Part shown: piece by piece, positions 10,619-18,679 of the stretch
Position numbering within the stretch: position 1 is the stretch's first letter
How the letters are laid out: every line of letters begins with the position of its first letter
From: an uncultured Collinsella sp.
GTDB taxonomy: Bacteria; Actinomycetota; Coriobacteriia; Coriobacteriales; Coriobacteriaceae
NCBI GenBank assembly: GCA_902494295.1
Contig: CABUSL010000011.1
Location: 1-27,554, forward strand
Length of the DNA stretch: 27,554 bases
Direction of reading: 5' to 3'
Program-made: the position numbers and the translations under genes
Notes under the pieces: model-generated
The model's database searches: none
The model's input: the letters and a program-made list of their open reading frames with translations, nothing else
Told to the model about the DNA's origin: nothing

Positions 10619-10972
10619 TCGAATCACCTTGCCTCATGTGTAACTTGTCTATCCTACATAAAAAGATGCACGACACATGGGTATGTGCGCCAAAAGCCTG
10701 ACAAATGGTATGAACGTTGCCGCGCCGCGCGCCAAGCGTCACGGCAACAGGTATTCAAAAGCAGACAAGATGAAAGCGTCCAAGACGAATGACGTCTCCC
10801 GCCGTTCGTCCCAAAAACGGTGCCGCTCGTTTTGCAATTCTGCCTTCGGTCGAGCTGCGAGCGGCGCTGCTGCGCCAAGGCCGTATCTTAAAGCCATGGA
10901 ATAAAAGCGCGCGGCAAAACGGACCGCGCAAGGGGTGACGCCAAGGGCGTCAAACAGGAAAGGAGGGGAACA
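10619..10972. other. Divergent intergenic region between the C39 peptidase and the permease
   Basis: This 354-base stretch has no supported gene; a 75-codon plus-strand frame at 10677-10904 lacks a ribosome site. Just before the permease there are two stem-loops: GCGCGG (10909-10914) with CCGCGC (10924-10929), and GACGCC (10937-10942) with GGCGTC (10946-10951). Divergent promoters must lie here but no clear -35/-10 pair stands out. Confidence 0.45.
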
Positions 10973-12424
10973 ATGGCGGACAAGAACGCAGAAGTTGCAG
11001 TCGAGGATAACGGCGGCATGAAGAAAACGCTTTCGCTCTGGAACTTCTTCACCATCGGTTTCGGTGCCATCATCGGTACCGGTTGGGTTCTGCAGGTCGG
11101 CGACTGGATGGTCGTGGGCGGCGGTCCCGTTCCCGCTATGATCGCATTCCTCTTGGGTGCAATCTTCCTCGTGCCCGTCGGAGCTGTTTTCGGTGAGCTC
11201 ACGGCCGCTATCCCCATCTCGGGCGGCATCGTCGAGTATGTCGATCGTAGCTTTGGCCGTACGCTGAGCTACATCACCGGATGGCTTTTGGCCCTGGGCA
11301 ACGGCATCCTGTGCCCGTGGGAGGCCATCGCCATCTCGACCCTCGTGTCCGAGATGTTCGGTAGCCTGCCCGGTCTTGAGTGGCTGCGCGCCGTCAAGCT
11401 CTACACCATCCTGGGCGCCGACGTTTACCTGTTCCCGACGCTGATCGCGCTCGGCTTTGCAGTCTACGTCATCTTCCTCAATTTCCGCGGTGCCAGCTCG
11501 GCCGCCAAGCTCCAGGCCTTCCTGACCAAGGCCCTGCTCTGCGGCATGCTGCTCGCCATGGGCGTCTCGCTGTTCACCGGCTCGCCGGACAACGCCATGC
11601 CCGTGTTCTCCCAGGTCACCGGCGCTGGCGGCGGCAAGGCCGCTACCGAGAGCACCAGCCTGTTCGCCGGCATCGTGTCAGTCCTGGTTCTGACTCCGTT
11701 CTTCTACGCCGGCTTCGACACCATTCCTCAGCAGGCTGAGGAAGCAGCCGAGGGCCTCAACTGGAACAAGTTCGGCAAGATCATCTCCCTGGCCCTGCTG
11801 GCCGCAGGCGGCTTCTACATGGTCTGTATCTACTCGTTTGGCACCATCCTCGACTGGCATGAGTTCGTTAAGAGCCCGGTTCCCGCGCTCGCCTGCCTCA
11901 AGGGCATCAACATGCTCCTGTACCTGGCCATGCTCGTCATCGCCACGCTTGGACCCATGGGCCCGATGAACTCCTTCTACGGCGCCACGAGCCGCATCAT
12001 GCTCGCCATGGGCCGCAAGGGCCAGCTGCCCGAGCAGTTCGCCGAGGTCGACCCCAAGTCCGGCGCTCCCAAGCTTGCCTGTGTCGTTCTGGGCGTCATC
12101 ACCGTCGTCGGTCCGTTCCTGGGCAAGAACATGCTCATCCCTCTGACCAACGTGTCGGCTCTCGCCTTCATCTTCTCCTGTGGCATGGTCGCCCTCGCTT
12201 GCCTGCGCATGCGCTTCACCGAGCCCGATCTGCCTCGTCCCTACGAGGTGCCCGGCGGCAAGTTTGGCATCTCCCTCGCTATCGCTGCCTGCGCCATCAT
12301 CATCGGCCTGCTCGTGATTCCGTTCTCTCCCGCCTCCCTCAACATGGTGGAGTGGAGCATCGTGATCGGCTGGCTGGCCGTCGGCCTGGCCCTCATGGCC
12401 TTCACCAATTCCCGCAAAAAGTAA
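10973..12424 (+). CDS. APC-superfamily amino acid permease
   Basis: A 483-residue integral membrane transporter of the amino acid-polyamine-organocation superfamily with about 12 helices. The glycine-rich first-helix substrate motif GFGAIIGTG is at 29-37, and the helix-6-like segment TPFFYAGFDTIPQQAEEAAEG is also typical. Such proteins carry amino acids or derivatives into the cell by proton or antiport coupling; the substrate cannot be read from the sequence. AAGGAGG (10960-10966) supports the ATG. The amidohydrolase follows 131 bases downstream on the same strand and may share the transcript, suggesting that the permease brings in that enzyme's substrate. Confidence 0.92.
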   Translation: MADKNAEVAVEDNGGMKKTLSLWNFFTIGFGAIIGTGWVLQVGDWMVVGGGPVPAMIAFLLGAIFLVPVGAVFGELTAAIPISGGIVEYVDRSFGRTLSYITGWLLALGNGILCPWEAIAISTLVSEMFGSLPGLEWLRAVKLYTILGADVYLFPTLIALGFAVYVIFLNFRGASSAAKLQAFLTKALLCGMLLAMGVSLFTGSPDNAMPVFSQVTGAGGGKAATESTSLFAGIVSVLVLTPFFYAGFDTIPQQAEEAAEGLNWNKFGKIISLALLAAGGFYMVCIYSFGTILDWHEFVKSPVPALACLKGINMLLYLAMLVIATLGPMGPMNSFYGATSRIMLAMGRKGQLPEQFAEVDPKSGAPKLACVVLGVITVVGPFLGKNMLIPLTNVSALAFIFSCGMVALACLRMRFTEPDLPRPYEVPGGKFGISLAIAACAIIIGLLVIPFSPASLNMVEWSIVIGWLAVGLALMAFTNSRKK

Positions 12425-12430
12425 CGCCGA

Positions 12431-12482
12431 GCCGGGGCGGATCAGGTGCGCGGGACCCTCTCTTCCGCGCACCGAACCCGGC
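12431..12482 (+). other. Two-level stem-loop between permease and amidohydrolase genes
   Basis: GGTGCGCGG (12445-12453) pairs with CCGCGCACC (12465-12473), and GCCGGG (12431-12436) with CCCGGC (12477-12482) outside it. No T-run follows, so it is more likely an mRNA processing or stability element than a full terminator. Confidence 0.55.
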
Positions 12483-12555
12483 GCCACTTGGGTAGCTTTG
12501 TGAGGCCTTAACCCAACGCGGCCTCGCCCACTATATGGATCCATAAGGAGGAACC

Positions 12556-13833
12556 ATGTCCACTAAGTATGCAATCGTTGGCGGCAAGCTCATCGACGGT
12601 ACCGGTGCCGAGCCGGTCGAGAACTCCCTCGTTCTCGTCGACGACAACGGCAAGATCGAGTACGCCGGTGCTATGCAGGACCTTCCCGAGGGCGTTGAGG
12701 TCATCGACGCCGCCGGCAAGACCGTCCTTCCCGGCCTGATCGACACCCACCTGCACTTCTCGGGCAACTTGACCGACGATGACACCGACTGGGTCATGCA
12801 GCCGCTCCTCGAGAAGCAGGCCGTCGCCGTCAAGCAGGCCTACGACTGCCTCACCCACGGCCTCACCACCGTCTGCGAGATCGGCCGCTTTGGTATCCAG
12901 ATCCGTGACTGCATCGACAAGGGCGTCTTCAAGGGCCCGCGCGTTCTGGCCACCGGCCTTGGCTTCTGCCGCGTTGCCGGCCACGGCGACTCCCACCACT
13001 GCAGCCAGGAGCTCAACAAGGAATCGCACCCCTGGGGCGATCAGGTCGACGGTCCTTGGGATCTGCGCAAGGCCGTCCGTCGTCGCCTGCGTGAGAACCC
13101 CGATGCCATCAAGATCTGGGCTACCGGTGGCGGTATCTGGCGCTGGGACTCCGGCCGCGACCAGCACTACTGCTCCGAGGAGATCCAGGCCGTGGTCGAA
13201 GAGGCAAAGATGGTCGGCATCCCCGTATGGAGCCACTGCTACAACAACCACGCCGCTGCCTACGATTCCGTTCGCTTTGGCTGCGAGCAGCTGATTCACG
13301 GCTTCGATATCGATGAGCGCACCATGGACCTCATGGCCGAGCAGGGCACCTTCTTCACCCCGACGATCGCCTTCCTGCCCACCTGGTACGCCACCTATCC
13401 GCCCGTCTACGTCCCCGAGCTGCACGACAAGTACGAGGGCACCCTGGTCGAGAAGGAGCTGCAGCGCAACTACGACTGCCTGCGCGAGGCCAAGAAGCGC
13501 GGCGTCGTCATGACGATCGGCTCCGACTCCTTCTCCTTCGTCACCCCGTACGGCACCTGCTCCATCGAGGAGATGTACGAGTTCGTCGACAAGATCGGCT
13601 TCACCCCGGTCGAGACCATCACCTGCGCCACCCTCAACGGTGCCAAGATGTGCCATATCGAGGACGAGACCGGTTCCATCGAGGCCGGCAAGTGCGCCGA
13701 CCTGCTGGTCGTCAACGGTGACGTCGCCGCCGACATCCACGTGCTCAACACCGACAACATGGACGTCATCATGAAGGACGGCTGGATTGTCGAGGGCGGC
13801 ACCTTCGGCGAGGCAAACAAGTACAGCGCCTAA
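12556..13833 (+). CDS. Metal-dependent amidohydrolase (HutI/prolidase-like COG1228 group)
   Basis: A 425-residue cytoplasmic hydrolase with the complete binuclear metal site of the amidohydrolase superfamily: HLH (H65, H67), the likely carboxylated lysine in IKIWATGG (K186), SHC (H227), LIHG (H248) and GSDS (D324). The IK-x-x-ATGG type of lysine motif is known from Xaa-Pro and Xaa-Arg dipeptidase-like members, so the substrate may be a dipeptide or N-acylated amino acid, but imidazolonepropionase-like or ring-opening activity cannot be excluded. AAGGAGG (12545-12551) supports the ATG. It lies directly downstream of the APC permease and upstream of a LytSR pair. Codon use is highly biased, suggesting strong expression. 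Confidence 0.9.
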   Translation: MSTKYAIVGGKLIDGTGAEPVENSLVLVDDNGKIEYAGAMQDLPEGVEVIDAAGKTVLPGLIDTHLHFSGNLTDDDTDWVMQPLLEKQAVAVKQAYDCLTHGLTTVCEIGRFGIQIRDCIDKGVFKGPRVLATGLGFCRVAGHGDSHHCSQELNKESHPWGDQVDGPWDLRKAVRRRLRENPDAIKIWATGGGIWRWDSGRDQHYCSEEIQAVVEEAKMVGIPVWSHCYNNHAAAYDSVRFGCEQLIHGFDIDERTMDLMAEQGTFFTPTIAFLPTWYATYPPVYVPELHDKYEGTLVEKELQRNYDCLREAKKRGVVMTIGSDSFSFVTPYGTCSIEEMYEFVDKIGFTPVETITCATLNGAKMCHIEDETGSIEAGKCADLLVVNGDVAADIHVLNTDNMDVIMKDGWIVEGGTFGEANKYSA

Positions 13834-13891
13834 GCTACCGTTCATCGATGGCTTGATGTAAAACACAGTATTTGATTGCATAATGCAATGG

Positions 13892-13918
13892 AGAGGGTCG
13901 CTTGCGGCCCTCTTTATT
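13892..13918 (+). terminator. Terminator between amidohydrolase and LytS-type kinase
   Basis: AGAGGG (13892-13897) pairs with CCCTCT (13908-13913), extended inward by TCG with CGG, and is followed by TTTATT. It separates the permease-amidohydrolase transcript from the regulator genes and shows that translation of the kinase should start downstream of it. Confidence 0.65.
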
Positions 13919-13951
13919 GCTATGGGGTGCGTCAGTAAGAAGGAGATGACA

Positions 13952-15337
13952 GTGGATCTCAATAGGCTGATTCTGGGCAAGAGCTACAACTCTACCAAGG
14001 TCTTTCGTACCGCTCAGCATGTGGTTCAAGCCATCTTGCTCGGTATTGTCGTTCCACTGCTTATCCTGCTACTCATCTGGGATCTAACCGATAATCCCAA
14101 TCCCGTTCCGGCCGTTGTTGTCATTGCCGGCTTGGTCATGCTGTGCTTCTTCTTCTCGTACGTCTTTGTCGTTCCCGACGACCTCACATCGAGCGCAACC
14201 GACCGCACGCTCGCCATCGCATCAAAAATATTCGCCTACACGTCGCGCGGCCTTACGTCCGAAGCTGCTCTGGGCGCCTCTAAGATCATCCTGTCCGAAA
14301 CTATCGCCTCTGCCATCTGCTTTACCGACGGCAGGCAGGTGTTGGCGAGCTGGGGCGAGGACTCGGCAAAATGCCCCGCGGGCACCCCGGTGGTACTGCG
14401 GACTACGCTCAACGTGATCAACAGCGGTGAGCAAAGCGTGTTCTCGCGCGATGCCTCGACCGAGACGGGTGGCTACTTTCCGCGCCTGCGCGCCGGTATT
14501 GTCGCACCGCTTACCGTGCGTGGGCATTGCGTGGGCACGCTCGAGCTGTATTATCCCCGTCTGAGCAGCATCGATATGCGCCAGACGGCGCTTGCCTCGG
14601 GCTTTGCCGACCTCATTTCCACGCAGCTTGCGAGCTTTGAGCTCGAGCGCCAGGACGAGCTTACGGCCCGCGTGGAGCTGCGCGCCTTGCAATCGCAGGT
14701 CGATCCTCATTTTCTATTCAATACCATCAGCACCATCGTGTCGCTCGTACGTACCGAGCCGGACAAGGCCAGGTCGCTGCTGATCGACTTTTCCAATTAC
14801 TACCGTCAGACGCTTTCTGATTCCGATACGCTCACCACGCTCGAGCACGAGGTGGAACAGGGTACTCGCTATATCAATCTTATGCAGGCCCGGTATGGCG
14901 ACGGCCGTCTGCGCGTCTCGGTCGATATCGACTTTGAGGTGCGCGATTGCATGGTGCCGCCGTTTATCTTGCAGCCGTTGCTCGAAAACTGCATCAAGCA
15001 CGCGCAGCGCGAGACCGAGCCGCTTTCTATTCATGTTAGGGCTTTCGAGACCGATGACGGTTTGGAGATCATCGTCGAGGACGATGGCATCGGTATGAGC
15101 GAAGAGGTCTGCGCGCATCTGTTTGAGCAACATCGCCGAGAGGAGCCCGAGAGCATTACCGCCGACGGCTCCGTCAAGCGAGGTTGCGGCCTGGCGCTCT
15201 TCAACGTGCTTCAGCGCATCCATTTCTTTTACGGAGAAGATTCCGGCATGCGCGTGAAGTCCCAAGAGGGCGTGGGAACGCAGGTCATCGTCGAGCTGAA
15301 CGGCGAGCCGCATGAGCCCGCGCCGTTGACGGCGTAG
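13952..15337 (+). CDS. LytS-type sensor histidine kinase (first copy)
   Basis: A 461-residue membrane sensor kinase. Two membrane helices (about 24-44 and 52-74) are followed by a GAF-like domain (about 90-225), the LytS-type His_kinase box DPHFLFNT with phospho-acceptor H253, and a HATPase domain with N346 in LLENCIKH, EDDGIGM and GCGLALFNV. It lacks the multi-helix receptor domain of classical LytS. The GTG at 13952 was chosen because AAGGAG (13940-13945) is 6 bases upstream; an ATG at 13946 touches the ribosome site and an upstream ATG at 13883 precedes the terminator. Its partner regulator starts 38 bases after its stop. The signal is unknown; the adjacent permease-amidohydrolase pair is a plausible target. 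Confidence 0.9.
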   Translation: MDLNRLILGKSYNSTKVFRTAQHVVQAILLGIVVPLLILLLIWDLTDNPNPVPAVVVIAGLVMLCFFFSYVFVVPDDLTSSATDRTLAIASKIFAYTSRGLTSEAALGASKIILSETIASAICFTDGRQVLASWGEDSAKCPAGTPVVLRTTLNVINSGEQSVFSRDASTETGGYFPRLRAGIVAPLTVRGHCVGTLELYYPRLSSIDMRQTALASGFADLISTQLASFELERQDELTARVELRALQSQVDPHFLFNTISTIVSLVRTEPDKARSLLIDFSNYYRQTLSDSDTLTTLEHEVEQGTRYINLMQARYGDGRLRVSVDIDFEVRDCMVPPFILQPLLENCIKHAQRETEPLSIHVRAFETDDGLEIIVEDDGIGMSEEVCAHLFEQHRREEPESITADGSVKRGCGLALFNVLQRIHFFYGEDSGMRVKSQEGVGTQVIVELNGEPHEPAPLTA

Positions 15338-15375
15338 CACGCGGTTGGATTGAGAGAAAAAGAGGGGAAGCACAT

Positions 15376-16110
15376 ATGTCCGAAGGCTGGAACATCTTGG
15401 TGGTTGATGACGAGCCTCCCATTAGGGCTGAGCTACGCTATCTGTTGGAAAAGGATGCGCGTGTGGGCCAGATTGCCGAGGCGGGCAATGTCACCGAAGC
15501 CGTGGAGTCGATTCTGTCGAACAAGCCCGACGTGTTGTTTTTAGACATTACCATGCCCGGTCGCTCGGGAATTGAGCTTGCCGAGACGCTGCAGAACCTA
15601 AAGACGCCGCCGGTGGTTGTGTTTGTGACGGCGTTTGCCGAGTTTGCCGCCGATGCGTATAACCTCGATGCGGTCGACTATGTCGTCAAGCCGGTCGAGG
15701 ACGCACGCCTGTCAAAGGCACTCGACAAGATCGAGGCAGCCTTGGGTGCCCGTCGTGTTATCCATGCTCCGCGCCAGCCTTTGCGTCTGACGGTGGACCG
15801 CGGGGGCAAAAAGGTGTTCATTCCCGCCGCAGACGTCTGCTACTTTGAGGCGCGCGCCGATTTTTGCAACGCCATCTGCGCCGAGGGAACGTACCTGATC
15901 AATGAGTCGATCTCTTCGCTCGAGCGTCGCTTGGGCTCCGAGGGCTTTATTCGCGTTCATCGCAGCTACCTGGTCAATTTGGAAGACGTGCACAATGTTG
16001 AGATTGGCTCCACGGGGTTGATGGAGCTCAGGCTCGACCGCGTGAACTCGACGGTACCGGTGTCCCGTCGTCGTGCCGCCGAGGTCAAGTCGCACCTGGG
16101 GCTTGCGTAA
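15376..16110 (+). CDS. LytTR-family response regulator (first copy)
   Basis: A 244-residue response regulator. The receiver domain (1-120) has the acidic pair D11-D12, the phospho-acceptor D57 in LFLDITMPG, T85 and K105 in VVKPVED. A LytTR DNA-binding domain covers about 135-240, with FIPAADVCYFEA and the conserved IRVHRSYLVNL. AGAGGGG (15361-15367) supports the ATG. It forms a two-component pair with the kinase just upstream and is closely similar to the regulator at 21280-21996. Confidence 0.95.
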   Translation: MSEGWNILVVDDEPPIRAELRYLLEKDARVGQIAEAGNVTEAVESILSNKPDVLFLDITMPGRSGIELAETLQNLKTPPVVVFVTAFAEFAADAYNLDAVDYVVKPVEDARLSKALDKIEAALGARRVIHAPRQPLRLTVDRGGKKVFIPAADVCYFEARADFCNAICAEGTYLINESISSLERRLGSEGFIRVHRSYLVNLEDVHNVEIGSTGLMELRLDRVNSTVPVSRRRAAEVKSHLGLA

Positions 16111-16143
16111 GAGGCTTGCGTGTCGTCGTTTACCATCGCAGGT

Positions 16144-16170
16144 TTGGCATGGGCGCGCGGTGGGCATAAT
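16144..16170 (+). promoter_or_regulatory. Candidate promoter upstream of the phospholipase-like gene
   Basis: TTGGCA (16144-16149) and CATAAT (16165-16170) are 15 bases apart, slightly short. The -10 is preceded by GTGGG, as at other starts in this window. Confidence 0.35.
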
Positions 16171-16202
16171 GGGTGGCATCGAATGAAATCGAAAGGATCA
16201 TT

Positions 16203-17147
16203 ATGCCCGCGCTTATCACCCATCATCTGTTTGGCGAGGAAAGCATCGACCGTCTTCCGCAGGGCGTCATCACGTCCGATGAAGAGCGCATTGCCTTTAT
16301 CTTGGGCAACCAAGGCCCCGACCCGTTTTTCTTTCACATTCTGACACCGCGTGTTTCCGACTGCACGCTGCTGGCGCAGGTCATGCATCGGTCGCGCATG
16401 TCTCGCCAGTTCGCGTGCCTGCGCGACGGCGTGTCGCATCTGCTGCCGCGCGACGCCAGCTTGGGTCGTGCCTTTGCGCTGGGCCTGCTGTCTCATTACG
16501 TGCTCGACCGCAACGCCCATCCTTTTGTCTATGAGCAGCAGTTTGGCATCGTGGAGTCCGATTCAGAGCTTGAGAATTCGAGCAGTCAGGTCCATGCCGT
16601 GATCGAGAGTGACCTGGATGTGCTGATGCTGCAGCTTAAACGCGATGGCGCTACGGTCGACGATTACCCGCCGGCGGGCGAGATCGTCACCACCGATCGC
16701 ATCAATCGCGTGGCCGGCGTGCTGATGAGCTATGTTGCCGGACGCGTGTACGGCATTGACATTCCGGCGGGGGAGTACGGTGCTGCCGTTGCCAATATGC
16801 AGCGACTTTACCGCGCGATTGAGCCGGCCGGCTCCGCAAAGACGCGCGCGATCTCGCTGGTTGAGGGCTTGGTGCACGACTACTCGCTGCTCGACGGCCT
16901 TGCCCATCGCGTGACGACGGAGCTGCCCGAGCGCACCGGTAACCTGGGCCATCTGACATGGAAGAATCCCTTTACCGACGAGGTCTCGAACGAGAGCTTC
17001 CCCGAGGTCTTTGATCGCGCGCTGGTCGATTACGAGTGCACGGTCGCACGTTTTATCGAGACCGGCGACATGGACGCCGTGACCGGCCACATCAACTACA
17101 GCGGTCGCGTGCTCGAAGCCGATGAGGAGTTCGACCGCGAGGAATAG
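16203..17147 (+). CDS. Zinc-dependent phospholipase C-like protein
   Basis: A 314-residue protein resembling the zinc-dependent phospholipase C fold (Zn_dep_PLPC). Likely metal ligands are H7 or H8 in ITHHLFG, D40 in GNQGPD, H98-D102-H106 in SHYVLDRNAHP, and H131 with E135 in HAVIE. No signal peptide is visible, so unlike secreted phospholipases it probably acts inside the cell and the true substrate is uncertain. ATG 16203 follows GAAAGGA (16191-16197); an in-frame ATG ten codons upstream has no such site. It stands between the first LytTR regulator and a transporter gene, on the same strand but with its own promoter-like sequence. Confidence 0.75.
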   Translation: MPALITHHLFGEESIDRLPQGVITSDEERIAFILGNQGPDPFFFHILTPRVSDCTLLAQVMHRSRMSRQFACLRDGVSHLLPRDASLGRAFALGLLSHYVLDRNAHPFVYEQQFGIVESDSELENSSSQVHAVIESDLDVLMLQLKRDGATVDDYPPAGEIVTTDRINRVAGVLMSYVAGRVYGIDIPAGEYGAAVANMQRLYRAIEPAGSAKTRAISLVEGLVHDYSLLDGLAHRVTTELPERTGNLGHLTWKNPFTDEVSNESFPEVFDRALVDYECTVARFIETGDMDAVTGHINYSGRVLEADEEFDREE

Positions 17148-17201
17148 GGCTCGTGCGTGCCCCTTTGCCGAATCCTTACCGGTGCTTCTGGACAATTGGG
17201 G

Positions 17202-17207
17202 TACGAT
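17202..17207 (+). promoter_or_regulatory. Candidate -10 box upstream of the UMF1 transporter
   Basis: TACGAT is preceded by TGGGG and followed by GAAC, closely matching the nifJ site (GGGGTACAATAAAC). No clear -35 is found at 16-18 bases. Confidence 0.3.
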
Positions 17208-17248
17208 GAACTAACTGCATATCGGGCAAATACGAAGGGTCCCTGTCC

Positions 17249-18508
17249 ATGAAATACACCAAGCTCGAGCGTAACTGGGTTATGTACGATGTGGGCAATT
17301 CGGCCCTCGTGCTGCTCAATACCTCGGTGGTGCCCATTTACTTTAACGCCATCAATACCGGCGCTTCCTCGGCCGACCTGGTGGTCGCCTGGGGCAATGC
17401 GCAGACGATCGCCTCGCTGGTCATCGCCATGCTCATGCCCATTCTGGGCGCGCTTGCCGACTACGCCGGCAACAAGATCAAGTTCTTCTTGGGCTTCTTC
17501 CTCACGGGCCTGGTGCTTTGCCTGGCGCAGGCTATCCCAATGTCCGCCATGGCATTTTTGACTGTGTACGTGCTGTGCACCATCGGCCTTAACTCTTCTA
17601 TGACGTTCTACGACGCCATGCTGCCCGACATTACCACCGACGAGCGCATGGACGCCGTGTCCAGCTCGGGCTATGCCTGGGGCTACATCGGTTCCACCGT
17701 GCCGTTCGTCATCTGCCTGGCACTCATCATGGGTGGCCCCGCTCTTGGCGTCCCTACCATGCTGGCAACGCGTCTGTCGTTTATCATCACTGGTGCCTGG
17801 TGGCTCATCTTTACCCTGCCGCTCATTCGCACCTATAAGCAAAAGTACGGTCGCGAGCGCGGTCCCGAGGACACTATCGGCCACATCGTGGGCGGTGTGT
17901 TCTCCGAGGTCGGACACACCATGCGCGAGATTGCCCACAACAAGACCGTGCTGGTCTACATGATCGCGTTCTTCTTCTATATCGACGGTGTGCACACGGT
18001 CATTTCCATGGCCACCAGTTACGGATCGGCCTTGGGCATCGATTCGACGCAGCTGGTGCTTGCGCTGCTCGTTACGCAGTTCGTGGCCTTTCCGTCCGCC
18101 ATCATCTACGGTAAGCTCGCCGGACGCGTGGGCACGCTCAACATGATTCTGGTGGCGGTCGCCGCCTACATGGGCATTGTGCTGTTCGCCGCGTTCTTCC
18201 TAAAGACTGCCTTTGAATTCTGGGTGCTTGCCATTATGGTCGGCCTGTTCCAGGGCGGCGTGCAGGCGCTCAGCCGTAGCTACTTTGGCCGCATTATCCC
18301 CAAGGAAAAGTCCAACGAGTACTACGGCTTCTTTGACATCTTTGGTCGTTATGCAAGCGTTATGGGCACCTTCCTGGTGTCGGTCGTCACCTCGCTGACC
18401 GGCAACCCGTCGCTGGGCGTCCTTTCCATTGGCGTGCTGCTGATTGTTGGCTTTATGCTGCTGGTCCGCCTGTCCCGCATGACTCGGGCGGCAGAGCATG
18501 CCGCATAG
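17249..18508 (+). CDS. UMF1-family MFS transporter
   Basis: A 419-residue major facilitator with about 12 membrane helices. The N-terminal WVMYDVGNSA (10-19) corresponds to the YDWANSA signature of the UMF1/Atg22-like family, and GGVQALSRSYFGRIIP (about 337-352) is its second hallmark. Bacterial members are exporters or importers of unknown small molecules, and the fungal relative releases amino acids from vacuoles. GAAGGG (17234-17239) is 9 bases before the ATG. The gene is followed by a promoter-like site and a terminator hairpin before the glycosyltransferase. Confidence 0.9.
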   Translation: MKYTKLERNWVMYDVGNSALVLLNTSVVPIYFNAINTGASSADLVVAWGNAQTIASLVIAMLMPILGALADYAGNKIKFFLGFFLTGLVLCLAQAIPMSAMAFLTVYVLCTIGLNSSMTFYDAMLPDITTDERMDAVSSSGYAWGYIGSTVPFVICLALIMGGPALGVPTMLATRLSFIITGAWWLIFTLPLIRTYKQKYGRERGPEDTIGHIVGGVFSEVGHTMREIAHNKTVLVYMIAFFFYIDGVHTVISMATSYGSALGIDSTQLVLALLVTQFVAFPSAIIYGKLAGRVGTLNMILVAVAAYMGIVLFAAFFLKTAFEFWVLAIMVGLFQGGVQALSRSYFGRIIPKEKSNEYYGFFDIFGRYASVMGTFLVSVVTSLTGNPSLGVLSIGVLLIVGFMLLVRLSRMTRAAEHAA

Positions 18509-18600
18509 GAGCGAGCGGCTATTGTGCCTGTCCACGGTACTCTTTTGGGGTTATCCGCAATAAACATTGCGACTTGCGAGCAATGATTTGCCCAAGTGGG

Positions 18601-18606
18601 TATGAT
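18601..18606 (+). promoter_or_regulatory. Candidate -10 box upstream of the glycosyltransferase operon
   Basis: TATGAT is preceded by GTGGG. TTGCGA at 18574-18579 is a possible but distant -35 (21 bases). A terminator hairpin lies only 17 bases downstream. Confidence 0.35.
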
Positions 18607-18622
18607 GGAATCAGCTAGGTCG

Positions 18623-18658
18623 CGGGGCGTCGCCTGTGTTTGGCGGCGTCCCGTTTTT
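18623..18658 (+). terminator. Intrinsic terminator or attenuator before the glycosyltransferase
   Basis: CGGGGCGTCGCC (18623-18634) pairs over all 12 positions (two G-U) with GGCGGCGTCCCG (18642-18653), loop TGTGTTT, followed by TTTTT (18654-18658). It ends 21 bases before the glycosyltransferase start, and either closes the transporter transcript or acts in the leader of the next operon. Confidence 0.85.
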
Positions 18659-18679
18659 GTGTTGCAGGGAGGGTAAGGC

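Noticed and set aside
10677..10904. Small coding gene of 75 codons in the divergent region
   Set aside because: No Shine-Dalgarno sequence, atypical codon use and no recognisable sequence feature.
8466..13833. Anaerobic uric acid/purine degradation cluster, because carbamate kinase and an amidohydrolase occur near each other
   Set aside because: The amidohydrolase is not SsnA-like, and no YgeX, YgeY, YgeW, HyuA or xanthine dehydrogenase-like genes are present.
13883..13951. N-terminal extension of the first LytS-type kinase from ATG 13883
   Set aside because: The extension would run through the terminator hairpin at 13892-13918 and has no ribosome site; the GTG at 13952 has one.
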